Of a stretch of DNA of 64,000 bases, positions 11,884-25,846 are shown in pieces. The first letter of the stretch is position 1, and the number at the start of each line of letters is the position of its first letter. Where the stretch lies: assembly GCA_944989445.1 (NCBI GenBank), contig CALYLW010000053.1, positions 522,501 to 586,500 on the forward strand, given 5' to 3'. Both the position numbers and the translations under genes were made by a program. A model generated the notes under the pieces. That model was not told where the DNA came from. It was given only the letters and a program-made list of their open reading frames with translations, and made no database searches. This DNA comes from Ampullaceana balthica. Its lineage: Eukaryota > Mollusca > Gastropoda > Lymnaeidae.

Positions 11884-12480
11884 TTGTTAAATATGCCTAG
11901 GCCTAATTGTTTTTTGTTTGTTTTTTTTTAAATTAAAAAATTTAGTAACAATTGAATTAAAAAAAATTTTTAACTTTTTTTTGTAAATACCAAACTTTCA
12001 CAAGTTGTTGTATGAAGCATATGTAAAGGCATTTCCCAACAAGTGTAAGCAAGACTCTCAAAGAGAGGTAACTGAAATTTGGAATAAATTGAAAAAAGAG
12101 GACGATTTGCCAACAAAAGTAGAATCGTTATTGAATAGTTATGCCATCTTAGCACAGAACTCGAAGTTTTATTGATACTTATTGTGATCAATTGTGGGAT
12201 TTAATGTGAGATATAAAATTTGATCAACTAACACAAAAGTTCTGAGTCCTCCTGTGTGACTACTTAGTTTGTGACTAAAAAAATTATTTTCTTTTTTTTC
12301 AGGCGAGACTTTACATTCCTCACTGCAGCTGGGCCTCATCTTTTTAAAAAAAGTAATTTTTGTTCATTTTATTTTCCACTTTCACGCGTTAACAATAGAT
12401 TTGTAAAACTTAATTTCATGCATGAAAATTTAAACTCTTTAACATTAAAATTTTATCAAAATAGTTGTTCAATTTCATAA
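11884..12480. other. gene-free stretch
   Basis: AT-rich, with homopolymer runs. No gene and no repeat that I can match. Confidence 0.5.
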
Positions 12481-12880
12481 AGTTTTTACTATAAATCCCT
12501 TATATATAAGACATAATTAAAAAGTACATGTATTGATCATGTGTAAACGCGACAAACATTTACAGACTGAGATTGCCTTAACTCCCCTCTGCTTTAAAAC
12601 GTAGGGGGGAGGGGAAGATCTGGTCACGGATGGCTGTACTTAAATCAGCGTGACACGTAAAATGTCAACAAAAGCAGGCCACTACTTATAGTTATATAGA
12701 GATAAACTAAAAATGCATTAATTTAATTACGGTAGATTCAATCGATCTGAAACTTCAATAGCTTATTCGGCCCCACAAGGCAAACCTACTGTGAAAATTT
12801 CAGCATTCTAGCAAGTCAGAAAACGTGTTTGAGCGTTTTGAAAAAGTTGATGACAAATACATATGATATAGGAAGCGTTG
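12481..12880 (+). mobile_element. TAAATCC-type MITE, diverged copy
   Basis: It starts GTTTTTACTATAAATCCCTT and carries the internal landmarks ATTAATTTAATTACGGT and CGATCTGAAA shared with the copies at 40054, 40541, 51951 and 54871. The right inverted end is eroded. Confidence 0.6.
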
Positions 12881-13176
12881 ACAACATATACATACCCGGA
12901 AGCATGCACCAGTTAATAGGATAAGGGCCTCAAAAAAATGACCCACTTTCTGGGATCTTCTATCAAAATTTTAGATAGATCAAATGTACTTTAATTAAAT
13001 TAATGCATTTTTTAGATAATCTCTATGTAGCATGTAAATGTTAATGCTTGTCTGTCGTGCTGTTCGCATTATATTGAACATACTTTTATAATATTTTCCA
13101 GATCTGTAAATGTTTATGCTTGTCTGTCGCACGGTGTGTATTTTGTCATCGTTTTTAAAGACCGTTTAAATATAAC

Positions 13177-13340
13177 CAGAGTTCCCACTCAGTCGGGAAA
13201 AAGTCGGAAATTCTTTAAAAAATTTCTCGGTCTTGAAAGTCGGGAAAAGTTATAACTAGTCGGGAATTTTTATATATACACATGTGTATATATTTTTTTA
13301 TGCCGAAGTAAATGACTTTGATTACGTCTCTGTGGTCATG
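13177..13340 (+). mobile_element. orphan hAT end
   Basis: CAGAGTTCCCACTCAGTC, then repeated AGTCGGGAAAAAGTC and TAGTCGGGAATTTTT, match the left end of the hAT at 6649. No transposase follows, so it is a truncated or deleted copy. Confidence 0.55.
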
Positions 13341-14576
13341 TTTCGATTCCATTTAATAAAAAAAAAGGTACCAGTTTATAATTGTCTGTGGATCCGTTAA
13401 AACTATGGTCAAATTTTTCGCCTCGCCTCATCCCATGGTACCTGTGGCGTGGCATGTCACCGCCGCTCGTATTTGCAATGCCCGTCAATCAGCGAATTAA
13501 AAAAATAATTAAACATATCAATATAGTAATTTTAAGTTTAATGGTTTTGATGTGCAGGATATCTGTCACTAAGAGACCGCACACGAATTTCCTCAGTCAA
13601 TCAAACTTGTAATGTAAATAGTAATTATTGCGGCCTTGACGGTTGATCACATCAAAGGCACACTGTGTTAGACCTCGGCAAATAAGCGAATTTAAAAAAA
13701 AATCATTTCTTATCAGAATTCGACCTACACCAGTGATGACGTGTATATTATATATATACTGGAATATTAAGAAAATTATTTGATTTCACCGTCATGCTCA
13801 TGTTAGTCACGTATCTTACTGGTAAAAAAACAACAAACTTTTAAAGAATAATAATTTTTTATTTAATTAAATAAAAACCACCGTCGATTCTCAATATACA
13901 AACCTTAATTATTTTTTTTCTAAAGATATTCGTTTATCTTAAAAAATAAAATGATTAATGAATCAGAAAATGAATTAAGTTTAATAATAATATAACATGC
14001 ACTCCGAAATAATGATGATTACAGACCGCAAATGCGATTTTCGAGCACCTCGGGTGAATACACACTCGTGAAACTAATTCACACATGGATCAAAGTGAAA
14101 CAAGATAAAAACATCTCGTAATTTTTATTGAAATCTCGTAAAATCACACAATAGCCGGAAGTCTCCAGGAAAGCGTGATTTCGATGCTATTAAAAATGCG
14201 AGAGTGCATCGCTAGGCGAACAGACGGGGATCGAGCTTACCAACGTTAAGTTGCAAATTTGGCCCTCTTTGTGCTCGGGGTATTAGGTTTCGGCGACTTA
14301 AAAGAATCGAATTAACCGATGAGAAAATGCTAAGACAAAGGGAGAATTTGGCGGTTCCAATTAAAAACGTCGACTTAATAAGGTTGGCGTTTTAACCGGG
14401 CTTGAGTTAAGTGGGCTCGACTATAAGCAAGAAAACAACTCTAAGGGCCACCGAACCCAATGGGTGCATGATTTATAATTCGAAAAACATGTGTTCATTA
14501 CAATCTGGATCATAATGATAATGGAAACATCATAAAAATGTATATATATTTACCCTCAATTATCACTGACTGACTC
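13341..14576. other. gene-free stretch with an unclassified GTCGACTTAA segment
   Basis: No gene is evident. Around 14150-14430 the base composition is less AT-rich and contains related words (GGCGACTTAAAAGAATCG, GTCGACTTAATAAGG, TTGAGTTAAGTGGGCTCGAC) that look like an old dispersed repeat. I cannot name its family. Confidence 0.45.
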
Positions 14577-15035
14577 ACTCACTGTGGCCTAATGCTAAAT
14601 CATAATCCTTTTGGTTCTAATGCTAAATCATAATCCTTTTGGTTTCCAGATTAACATTAACCAAACAACGCAAGAACCTATGACGTCAGCATTTGTGTTG
14701 TAAACAGTGCTGACAGACTCAAAGAGTTATTTATTTGGTGCGCTGCTTTCTAAAATAACTTTAAAAATAGTGTGGTGATTACTGTAAAAAAATATTATAT
14801 ACATACTTTGTGTACATTTCACGAATATTTCGTATTTATCATACAAGGATAAGTTGCTTGGGCTTTTGACCAAAAAAAAACAACAACCCTATTACTATTA
14901 TAAAATACTTTGTGTACATTTAAGAAAGTTTAATATTACGTATTTATCATACAAGGACAAGTTAGTTGGGCTTTTGAAAAAAGGTGGGTGCCTTAGGCGC
15001 CCTTAAAAAAAGGGGGCGCCGCAGCACAAACTAGT
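14577..15035 (+). repeat. dispersed repeat F, copy 1
   Basis: It shares with 22988-23612 the ordered words GTTGTAAACAGTGCTGA, GGTGCGCTGCTTTCTAAAA and a sub-repeat ending TTATCATACAAGGA(C/T)AAGTT, present twice here. It ends in a GGCGCCTTAGGCGCC-like palindrome. A 27-base word is duplicated with a 28-base period at 14590-14644. TGACGTCA occurs at 14681-14688. No coding is seen. Confidence 0.65.
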
Positions 15036-15039
15036 TATC

Positions 15040-16960
15040 AATATTTGTCAAGACTATGTAAAATAGAATGGGGAATATATACCAAGTTTGGTCAGATCCT
15101 TTTATTTAGCCATTAGTTAACGCTTACACTATTTTTATAGAATGAAATCAAAAAATGGCGTAAAGGGCTTTTGGGCCTAATCTGTGAAACATGTAAATTT
15201 CAAAATACCTGTGTATTTCAATCTGGATCATTTTGGATATATTTGTCATTATCTTATCTTATCTATACAGACGCTCCTTCTATGCAGAAGATAGTTGCGT
15301 CCACAGACCATGACAGATGATCTGTTGGCAAGTGATGCAGCAATCACAGGCCACGGCTTTGTGGGTTCCACGCATTACCCAGCCGCCTAACTACATGTAG
15401 TGTTAGGTACCCATTCGGAGCGGGGTGACTCAGGGACGCCCTAGGCCCCGGGAACAAACCCTTGCCTTCACACGGATTCGAACCCGTGACCATCGGTACG
15501 ACAGCCCAGTGCGCTGCCACTCGACCACCGCGTCCCCGCGTTTATTAAGATTGTGTAAAATTGAATTGGGAATAAAATCTCATAACATTTTGTACAAAAA
15601 AATTGGGGACCTCCTTCCCCACAGGAATGAACATTACGTGTTATATCGTTTAAAGCCCCATAAGGTTTTCGGTAAACTTCCGCCTCAGTCCCGTAAGGAT
15701 TTCCCTTATCGCGATTGACTGGTTATGAAATTTAAAAAAATTGCTGGAAATGTATTTATAATGTTATTGTCATACTGACTTCATCTTTTAGGATAAGAAT
15801 GGTTATTTTAAATTATCCAAAAGACCGTTTTGAGTTTAATACTATTTTACCTGTAGTTTAGTACTATTATTTTTACAAAAAAGTATAACAAAATCACATT
15901 TTCAAAAAAAAACCCGTAAAAACTACTCCGAAACTTTACGAATCGAACGAAAACACGAACGAAGGTAATCGCCGCCATTGCCGGAAGTCGAATACATCTT
16001 CTATCCCGCACTGAATAGTTATTACTTTCTGTGATTTCGTTTCTAAAAAGAGTACTATCGAGGCGTGCTTTACCGCGCTTTGGTAATAGAGGCTAGGTGC
16101 GCATTACTGCGCTTTGTCAAATTAAACGATATAGTTGATAAGCTATCAAGTTTTTATATACCAAGTTTGGTCAAGATCAATCTGTTCATCCAGGAGCTAA
16201 CGCTGGAATTAAGTTTTGACTTTTGTATAGCAAAAAATGACATTAAGTGCCCCGGCCCATTCATTGCAGGATTGTAAGTTTGAAAAAAAATATTCATTCA
16301 ACAAATTTCATAATGATGTAATTGTTCTATATTTCTCAAAATTGTGTAAAATTAAATGTGGAATTGGAATTAAATGTAAAACTTTTACGAAAAAAGACAT
16401 TTTGGGCCCCCCGGCTCCGAAAAAATGGATATTAGGGGTTCAGTTCCCTAAAGTATTTTAATATAGGATCTGAAGTGTTTATATACCAATTTTGGTAAAG
16501 ATCCATTTATTTTCCTAGTAGCTAACGCTTAGACTAATTTTTATATAGCTCATATAAGTAAAAATGCAACATTAAAGGCCCCCGGGCCCATTCAGTGCAA
16601 GGCCTTAAGTTCAAAACGCCTGTTCATTTCCAAAAAGTTCATAATCTATTGTTCTCAAAATCATGTAAATTTGAATGTGGAATAAAAACATAAACCTTTG
16701 CAAAAAAGAAATTTTGGGCCCCCGGCCCCAAAGAAATGAACATTATGAGTTCATTGCACTGGAGTATTTGAATATAGGCTTTACTTTGAAGTTTTTATAT
16801 ATCAAGTTTGATCAAGATCCCTTCATTTGCACAGTAGCTAACGCTTAAACTAATTTTTACATAGCTCATATAAGCAAAAAAACAACATAATGGGCCCCCG
16901 GAGCCCCACGGTTGTTACATTTTTAAAAAAAGCCAGTTACTTTCCCAGGAGCCTACATAA
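15040..16960 (+). repeat. ~315-bp satellite, about five units
   Basis: Units share TATACCAAGTTTGGTCAAG, GTAGCTAACGCTTA, CTCATATAAGCAAAAA and GGGCCCCCGG in the same order. The word CTCATATAAG recurs at about 16552 and 16866, a spacing of ~314 bases; other units are more diverged. One unit is split by the SINE at 15258-15538. There is no gene in it. Confidence 0.75.
15258..15538 (-). repeat. tRNA-derived SINE with LINE-like hairpin tail
   Basis: On the minus strand the head has an A box TGGTCGAGTGG and a perfect B box GGTTCGAATCC, the usual RNA polymerase III promoter of tRNA-derived SINEs. A ~150-bp body follows. The 3' end is a double hairpin (complement of 15270-15301: outer stem GACGC/GCGTC, inner stem CTTCT/AGAAG) and a GATAAGATAAGATA tail. 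The same tail ends the LINE at 44166 and the fragment at 31552. The element interrupts the surrounding satellite. Such SINEs do not code for protein. Confidence 0.85.
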
Positions 16961-17008
16961 CAATCTTCCAAAGTTTCATGGTGATCGGATGAATTGTTTA
17001 GTCAGCTA

Positions 17009-17055
17009 TAAAGGGCATACATACATACATACATACATTATAGATACATACATAC
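17009..17055 (+). repeat. CATA microsatellite
   Basis: CATA is repeated about six times, then an interrupted continuation. It lies at the end of the satellite block. Confidence 0.8.
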
Positions 17056-17478
17056 TTTCATTTTTATATATACTGTGTATATAGATAAAGGATGACACAT
17101 GTGATTTATGTGAATTGATGTCAGGTATACTGAAGAGTCAGTTGGACAAAGTATTTTGGAATACAAATTCAATCAATTGTTGTACTTGTACACAACATTT
17201 GTTGGCCATATGTAGATGACTTCTTCATAACCACAACCAATGTTTGTGTGCAGTTTCTAGTCTTGATGAGAGAGGGGTAGTCAATTACGATTGGTGAACC
17301 TTTGGTTCTTGTATTTATAATCTATAGTAACAGATAATATTTACATCTTTTAGAATAAAGAACGTCTAATTCCTATAAATAAGATATTGACTGCCAGTAT
17401 GTAATCTATAGTTATGTGTCACTTATAATAATGTATTTATAGAAACTATATTGCATAATAGAGACAAATTATATGACA
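17056..17478. other. gene-free stretch
   Basis: No coding region and no matching repeat seen. Confidence 0.5.
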
Positions 17479-18375
17479 CTAGACGCCCCACGGCGTAGGA
17501 TACGCCGCAGACTTGCTCATGGAGAGTGCAAAGAAAGTGGAGAAAGAACGGGCACAAACTACAGCACGAAGAAATCAAAACAACGCGAGTGAACGTTGGT
17601 TGGGGAGGGCAAAATTCGGTACACCCCTAACTTCTATGAAGTCAGCTATAAAATGATTATCGGTTTAAAATCGGAGTTACATAATCGATAATAGGTTTTT
17701 CAAACAAAACAACAACACGCAATTAACAGCCCTAAATATGACTAACCCTCGCTAGGGTCGGCCAATCACCGTTTATGTTTAAGGGATGGTAGTAATAAAT
17801 GGGAGGCGGGTAACAACAACTTCAGTGTGCATGTCTTCACGTTTACTCGCTATTTTTTATTTCTTTAGTGCTGCTTTTTGTGTCTGTACTCTGTCTATGA
17901 TGAGCAAGTCTGCGGCGTAAGCTACGCTGCGAGTCTCTCCAGATTTCCTTCTTTTCATTCCCTCACTGTCGTTTGCCCAACCCACCCCATTTTGACAACT
18001 GTGTCTTTCAGGAAGTCTTCACCCGTCACTAAATCATTAGCGGCGTATGCTACGCCGCGGGTCATCTAGTGTTGGCAATAAAGGGGTAAAAGAACGGGCA
18101 CAAATAGACATTTTTAAAATATAAAAAAGACCCAATGTTTTCGCTGGGGCTTGAACCCAGGACCTTCCCCGTATGAGGCGGACTTGATAACCAGTACACT
18201 ACGAATCTCACGTTTTCTGTGAAGGAACAATGCAAGTGAAACGCAAGGACCATTGTTGGTCTCGATACATCGGTCGACCCAAGTCCAAGCAAAGGTTATT
18301 CGTCATGCTTGGTGCACATACTTGCAGCTTGCTTGTCTCGCATGGTCCCACCATGAAGAGAATTATATATATAGA
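17479..18375 (-). mobile_element. non-autonomous Helitron, copy B
   Basis: It has the same minus-strand ends as copy A: TCTATATATATAATTCTC at the start, and a GCGGCGTA/TACGCCG(T) hairpin, TGGGGCGT and CTAG at the end, inserted between A and T. It is closely similar to copy A over most of its length but carries an extra ~110 bases (17900-18070). These end in a second Helitron-like 3' terminus on the + strand: GCGGCGTATGCTACGCCGC, GGGTCAT, CTAG, T at about 18041-18070. It includes the tRNA-like segment at 18125-18215. Confidence 0.85.
18125..18215 (-). repeat. tRNA-like SINE head inside Helitron B
   Basis: On the minus strand there is a TGGTTATCAAG A-box-like and a GGGTTCAAGCC B-box-like element. 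It matches the segment in Helitron A and so was probably carried by the Helitron before the two copies dispersed. Confidence 0.6.
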
Positions 18376-18458
18376 TTTGTTTTTCATTTGACGGCTTAAG
18401 TCCATTTTTATTTCATTATTTTAATATTTTTACTGATCAGCTTCTACATTCATTACAG

Positions 18459-21856
<3,398 letters not shown>

Positions 21857-22649
21857 GGAGTAATATTAATATCTATCAAATGTGAGTCTTTTGAAAATGC
21901 TATACACTAAATAGATTCTTATCTTTATAAAAAAAAATAAACATTCAGGACAACAAATTTGATGCCTTTGTGATAAAGTTTATGTACCCTTTATATTTGA
22001 TGTCTATTTAGTAGGTCTTAGACTTAGAATCAGTAAAAAGGTCATAACATTTAATTCCTTTGTGTCTTTTCACAACTTAATTAATGTATCATATTCTTTC
22101 CATGAGCTGTACTTAAACTATGAACAATAATTTGTCACCAATGACTTTCAAAAAATGATTTTTTTAAAAGTCTACAAATGTAGACATCATAACAATATCT
22201 TATACACAAGTAATGTAAATATTCTTTATAAAATAGTTTTCTGTAAATTCAAGCCTGTTTTATTGTATAGCGTCAAATGCTATTTGGCCTACTAATACTA
22301 CACACTGTTTCCAGTAAGTATTATATGCAATCTCCTAATTGTGTGATTTATTATTAATCAAGAAAACTTTTTTAAATACTCTCTCTTATCATCAACAATT
22401 AATGTCTACAAGCTACTTGTTTATTTTAGTTTGTTGGCTATCAATGATCAATGGCATGGGTTTACAGCAGCATTATATTGACAAATTATTGATGAATTGA
22501 AACTGCATTACTGCTTAGTCCACTAGTTTTCCTCTAACCTATGCATAATTGTTATTGCTTTAATTTCAATGTTATCCATCTCCCTATTGTCTTTAATATT
22601 TTTAGCATTTTTATGCATTGGCATTAGTCATTAGTAATTTTCTGTACAT
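21857..22649. other. gene-free stretch
   Basis: This follows the finger array and may include its 3' untranslated region: AATAAA occurs near 21946. Otherwise nothing is recognised. Confidence 0.5.
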
Positions 22650-22772
22650 GTGTGTGGGGGGGGGTCTCTGGACAGACCGGCGGTGGTGTGGGGGGTAGGG
22701 TCTCTCGACAGGCCGCGTGGTTTGGTGGGGGGGGGGTTAGGGTCTCTGAACAGACCAGTGGTGTGGACGTTC
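22650..22772 (+). repeat. G-rich minisatellite
   Basis: GGGTCTCT followed by a GACAG- or AACAG-type CC word is repeated three times, separated by runs of 6 to 10 G. The block could form G-quadruplexes on the + strand; that is inference from the G-runs alone. Confidence 0.6.
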
Positions 22773-22867
22773 GGTCCTCATGAAATTGTTCAATTATTAA
22801 TAATAGTGTGGAGGGTGTTTAATGTTAATCTGGAAACCATAATGATTATCCAATTTTTTTTAAAAAA

Positions 22868-22987
22868 AGCAGAGTGATGTCCCTTAGCGTTAGGCTACAT
22901 AATTGAGTGTAAATCAATTAGTTAATCATATCAAATATATATTTACGCTCAATTATGTGGCCTAACGCTAAGGGGCATCACTCTGCT
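22868..22987. repeat. 47-bp-arm hairpin
   Basis: Left arm 22868-22914 (AGCAGAGTGATG...) and right arm 22941-22987 are inverted copies with a 26-base spacer and three mismatches. In a + strand RNA each mismatch is a U facing a G, so the RNA stem would be paired throughout. It abuts the left side of repeat F copy 2. Confidence 0.85.
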
Positions 22988-23612
22988 TTTTTAAAATTTT
23001 GTGTTGTAAGCAGTGCTGATTGACTCAAATAGTAATTTTTTGGTGCAGTAATTTGGTGCGCTGCTTTCTAAAATTAGTTTAAAAATCGTTTGGTGATTAG
23101 CACTGTAAAAAACTATTATATAAATACTTTGTTTAATTTTCAGGAATATTTCGTATTTATCATACAAGGATAAGTTACTTGAGCTTTTGACCACACAAAA
23201 AAAAGAGGGCGCCTTAGGTGCCCTACAACCTCTATTTTAAATTACTTTGTGTACATTCAAGGTAGTTTAATATTACGTATCTATCATACAAGGACAAGTT
23301 TGTTGAGCTTTTGAAAAAAGTGGGCGCCTAGGGCGCCCTAAATAAAAGTGGGCGCCGCAGCACAACCTATATTATATACAATCTTTGTGTATATTTCAGG
23401 AATATTTCGTATTTATCATACAAGTACAAGGATAAGTTACTTGGGATTTTGACATAAAAAATAATAAAAAAACTATTATAAAATACTTTGTGTACATTTA
23501 AGAAAGTTTAATATTACGTATTTATCATACAAGGACAAGTTAGTTGGGCTTTTGAAAAAGGTGGGCACCGTAGGCGCCCTTAAAAAAAGGGAGGCGCCAC
23601 GGCGCAGCAGCT
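22988..23612 (+). repeat. dispersed repeat F, copy 2
   Basis: It has the same order of words as 14577-15035, but the sub-repeat ending TTATCATACAAGGACAAGTT occurs four times. Each is separated by a GGGCGCC...GGCGCCC palindromic segment. No coding is seen. Confidence 0.65.
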
Positions 23613-24776
23613 GTTTTCAATAAATCTCTTTAATATTTAAATTTGGTGATTTTTTAAAAATTCCATCCTTTGTAATTATGTGTTTTAAAATTATGTTTTT
23701 GGGTCTGATCGAACATGTAGTAAAAATAAAAATAGTTCAGTCATGGAAGCTGCGATTAGGTAACCAATGATTCTTTGGATTGCAAATCTCTGCATCTGGC
23801 CTGATTTGATCATTTTAAAATTAATACTAGCATTTACTGGCAAAAGGTATATACAAAAATAGTTTAATATTTTGTTTTATTTTATGTTTTTGCTCTTTTA
23901 ATGGTGCAGGGAGACAATTTGCTGCCTACTAAATATGAAACATATAGTGTCATTTGGCACAGTGAAATCTGCTGATCAGTTCTAGGGATCTTAGAAAAAA
24001 TGTGTCCCTTACATAAAGTCCCAAAAGGTCTAGGGGTGGACGGACGGACCTTCGGTTAACACTTCACTAAATGTTGTTTTTTCTATTTTAAAAAAAATAC
24101 AATAAATTAATTTTTGTATACCATGCCATACCTGAATTTAGGTGCAATTAGATTTTAAAGTTGATAAAGTCATAGGTATATCAGGATAAGTACGTTTTTT
24201 CATATTCAACATTTTTGAATATGAAATTGATGACACAAGTTAAAATGAGGTGACTTTGAATGAAAGCAAAGTACCCATACATTTAGTATTTAGAAATTAA
24301 AAACATATAAAAATAAATCATTTTCACTTCTAGATTTAATGCTTGATCAAAAACATTTTATTTTTAAAACTAGTGCAAGGGTAAAAGGAAAAATAATGTA
24401 AAGGGTTGACATTAAACAAATTTATTTTTGTCATTCCCGCTCAATGACAATTTTTGATTGTCATACTACTGTAAATTTGTTCACATTATCATTATCTCTG
24501 AATCTTGCCTTTAATTTGGATCTTGTTCTTTGAAGTCTTAACAAATATCTTGATCTTGTATTAATTTTTTTTTAATCCAAAATCCCTAAATCTTGAAATG
24601 TATAGTAATGATAGTAACTTAAGTAACTCTGGGCTAGAAAGATGAGTATCATTATTTAAGGTATGTCCTTGCAGAATAAAATTAGTTAGATGAAGATATT
24701 TGCCGAAGAGTTTCTTGTTCATGTGTCGACGGGAACCATCCCACTCTGTTGGAGATGTGGTGTACGGCCTGTTAAT
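23613..24776. other. gene-free stretch
   Basis: AT-rich, no recognisable gene or transposon end. Confidence 0.5.
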
Positions 24777-25838
24777 TAGGGGTCTATCGGTAGCATGTAA
24801 AGGTCCCGATATTGACGTCACCGATATTTCATAATAAGTGACATTTTGACCCAAAAAAAAACGGAAACAAAAAAAACTATCATTTAGATTTACAATATCT
24901 CGACAAATTAATATATCGACCCCGATACCGGTATTGAAATAGTCAAAAAGAGAGTCCTAGTATTAATATGTGCAGCCACGATACAGTGTGCCATGTGCTT
25001 AGGTATTGTTTAGGTATCGGCCGATTTTCGTATGCTCAGAAATACTGTGTAAATAGTGCCGATGCCAAGTATACCGTAATTGCTCTAATAAATGTATAAC
25101 ATGTAAACATTATGTTCACGTAATTGCTCTAATAGCAAAGATGCACGCAGATCGCAGATGTCTAAAACATTTCGTTTCGTATGGAATAACAAAATGTACC
25201 GTGTGAAGACTTGTTGTCATTGGCAACCATTCAACCTTTAACCTCATTTTCATTCTATTACTAGTATTACTATTACTTTGTCCTCATTGTTTCATTCATA
25301 AAGGTGGTCGTGTGCAAAAGCCATTAAACTATTGGTTAGAATTAATAATTATGAGTCAAGGTTGAAGTTTCAAAAGGACTTCCTAATTTTGCTTGTACAT
25401 TTTTATAAAGGACGGTTAGTTTTGTTATGAGTCCTATGTAGGTCATGATCTGGAACTTGTAAACACATCGGAAACTTCGTTTCGGTGAAATAAAATCGTT
25501 AATATCGGCAAAACTGGATATCGGTAGACCCCTTAATTATAAAATATAAATAATTACGAGTGATAAATTTAAGAATGACGTCATCAAATATGACCGCTGT
25601 TATTTTTGTCCTAACAAATACTCATATCGGAAAAAAATATCTGTAATATCGGCAAAAATGCTTATCGGTAGACCCCTAATATAAAAGATAAATAATTAGG
25701 AGTGATAAATTTAAGAATGACGTCATCAAATATTACAGCTGGTTTTTGTCCGAACAATTACTCATATCGGCACTCATATCGGCAAAAAAAATATCGGTAT
25801 CGGTAATATCGGCAAAAAGGCATATCGGTAGACCCCTA
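24777..25838. mobile_element. non-autonomous hAT element with triplicated right end
   Basis: The left end TAGGGGTCTATCGGTA and right end TATCGGTAGACCCCTA are inverted copies with one mismatch. Flanks CTGTTAAT (24769-24776) and TTGTTAAT (25839-25846) match at 7 of 8 bases, as expected for a hAT target duplication. The right end word TCGGTAGACCCC also occurs near 25519 and 25660 in front of similar ~140-160-bp segments, so the terminal segment is present three times in tandem. No transposase is seen. Confidence 0.75.
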
Positions 25839-25846
25839 TTGTTAAT

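Noticed and set aside
15440..15538. Possible functional tRNA gene on the minus strand
   Set aside because: Both pol III boxes are present, but the sequence continues into a SINE body and hairpin tail and the acceptor stem is not closed.
17009..17055. CRISPR-like or functional tandem array
   Set aside because: A simple CATA microsatellite in an animal genome.
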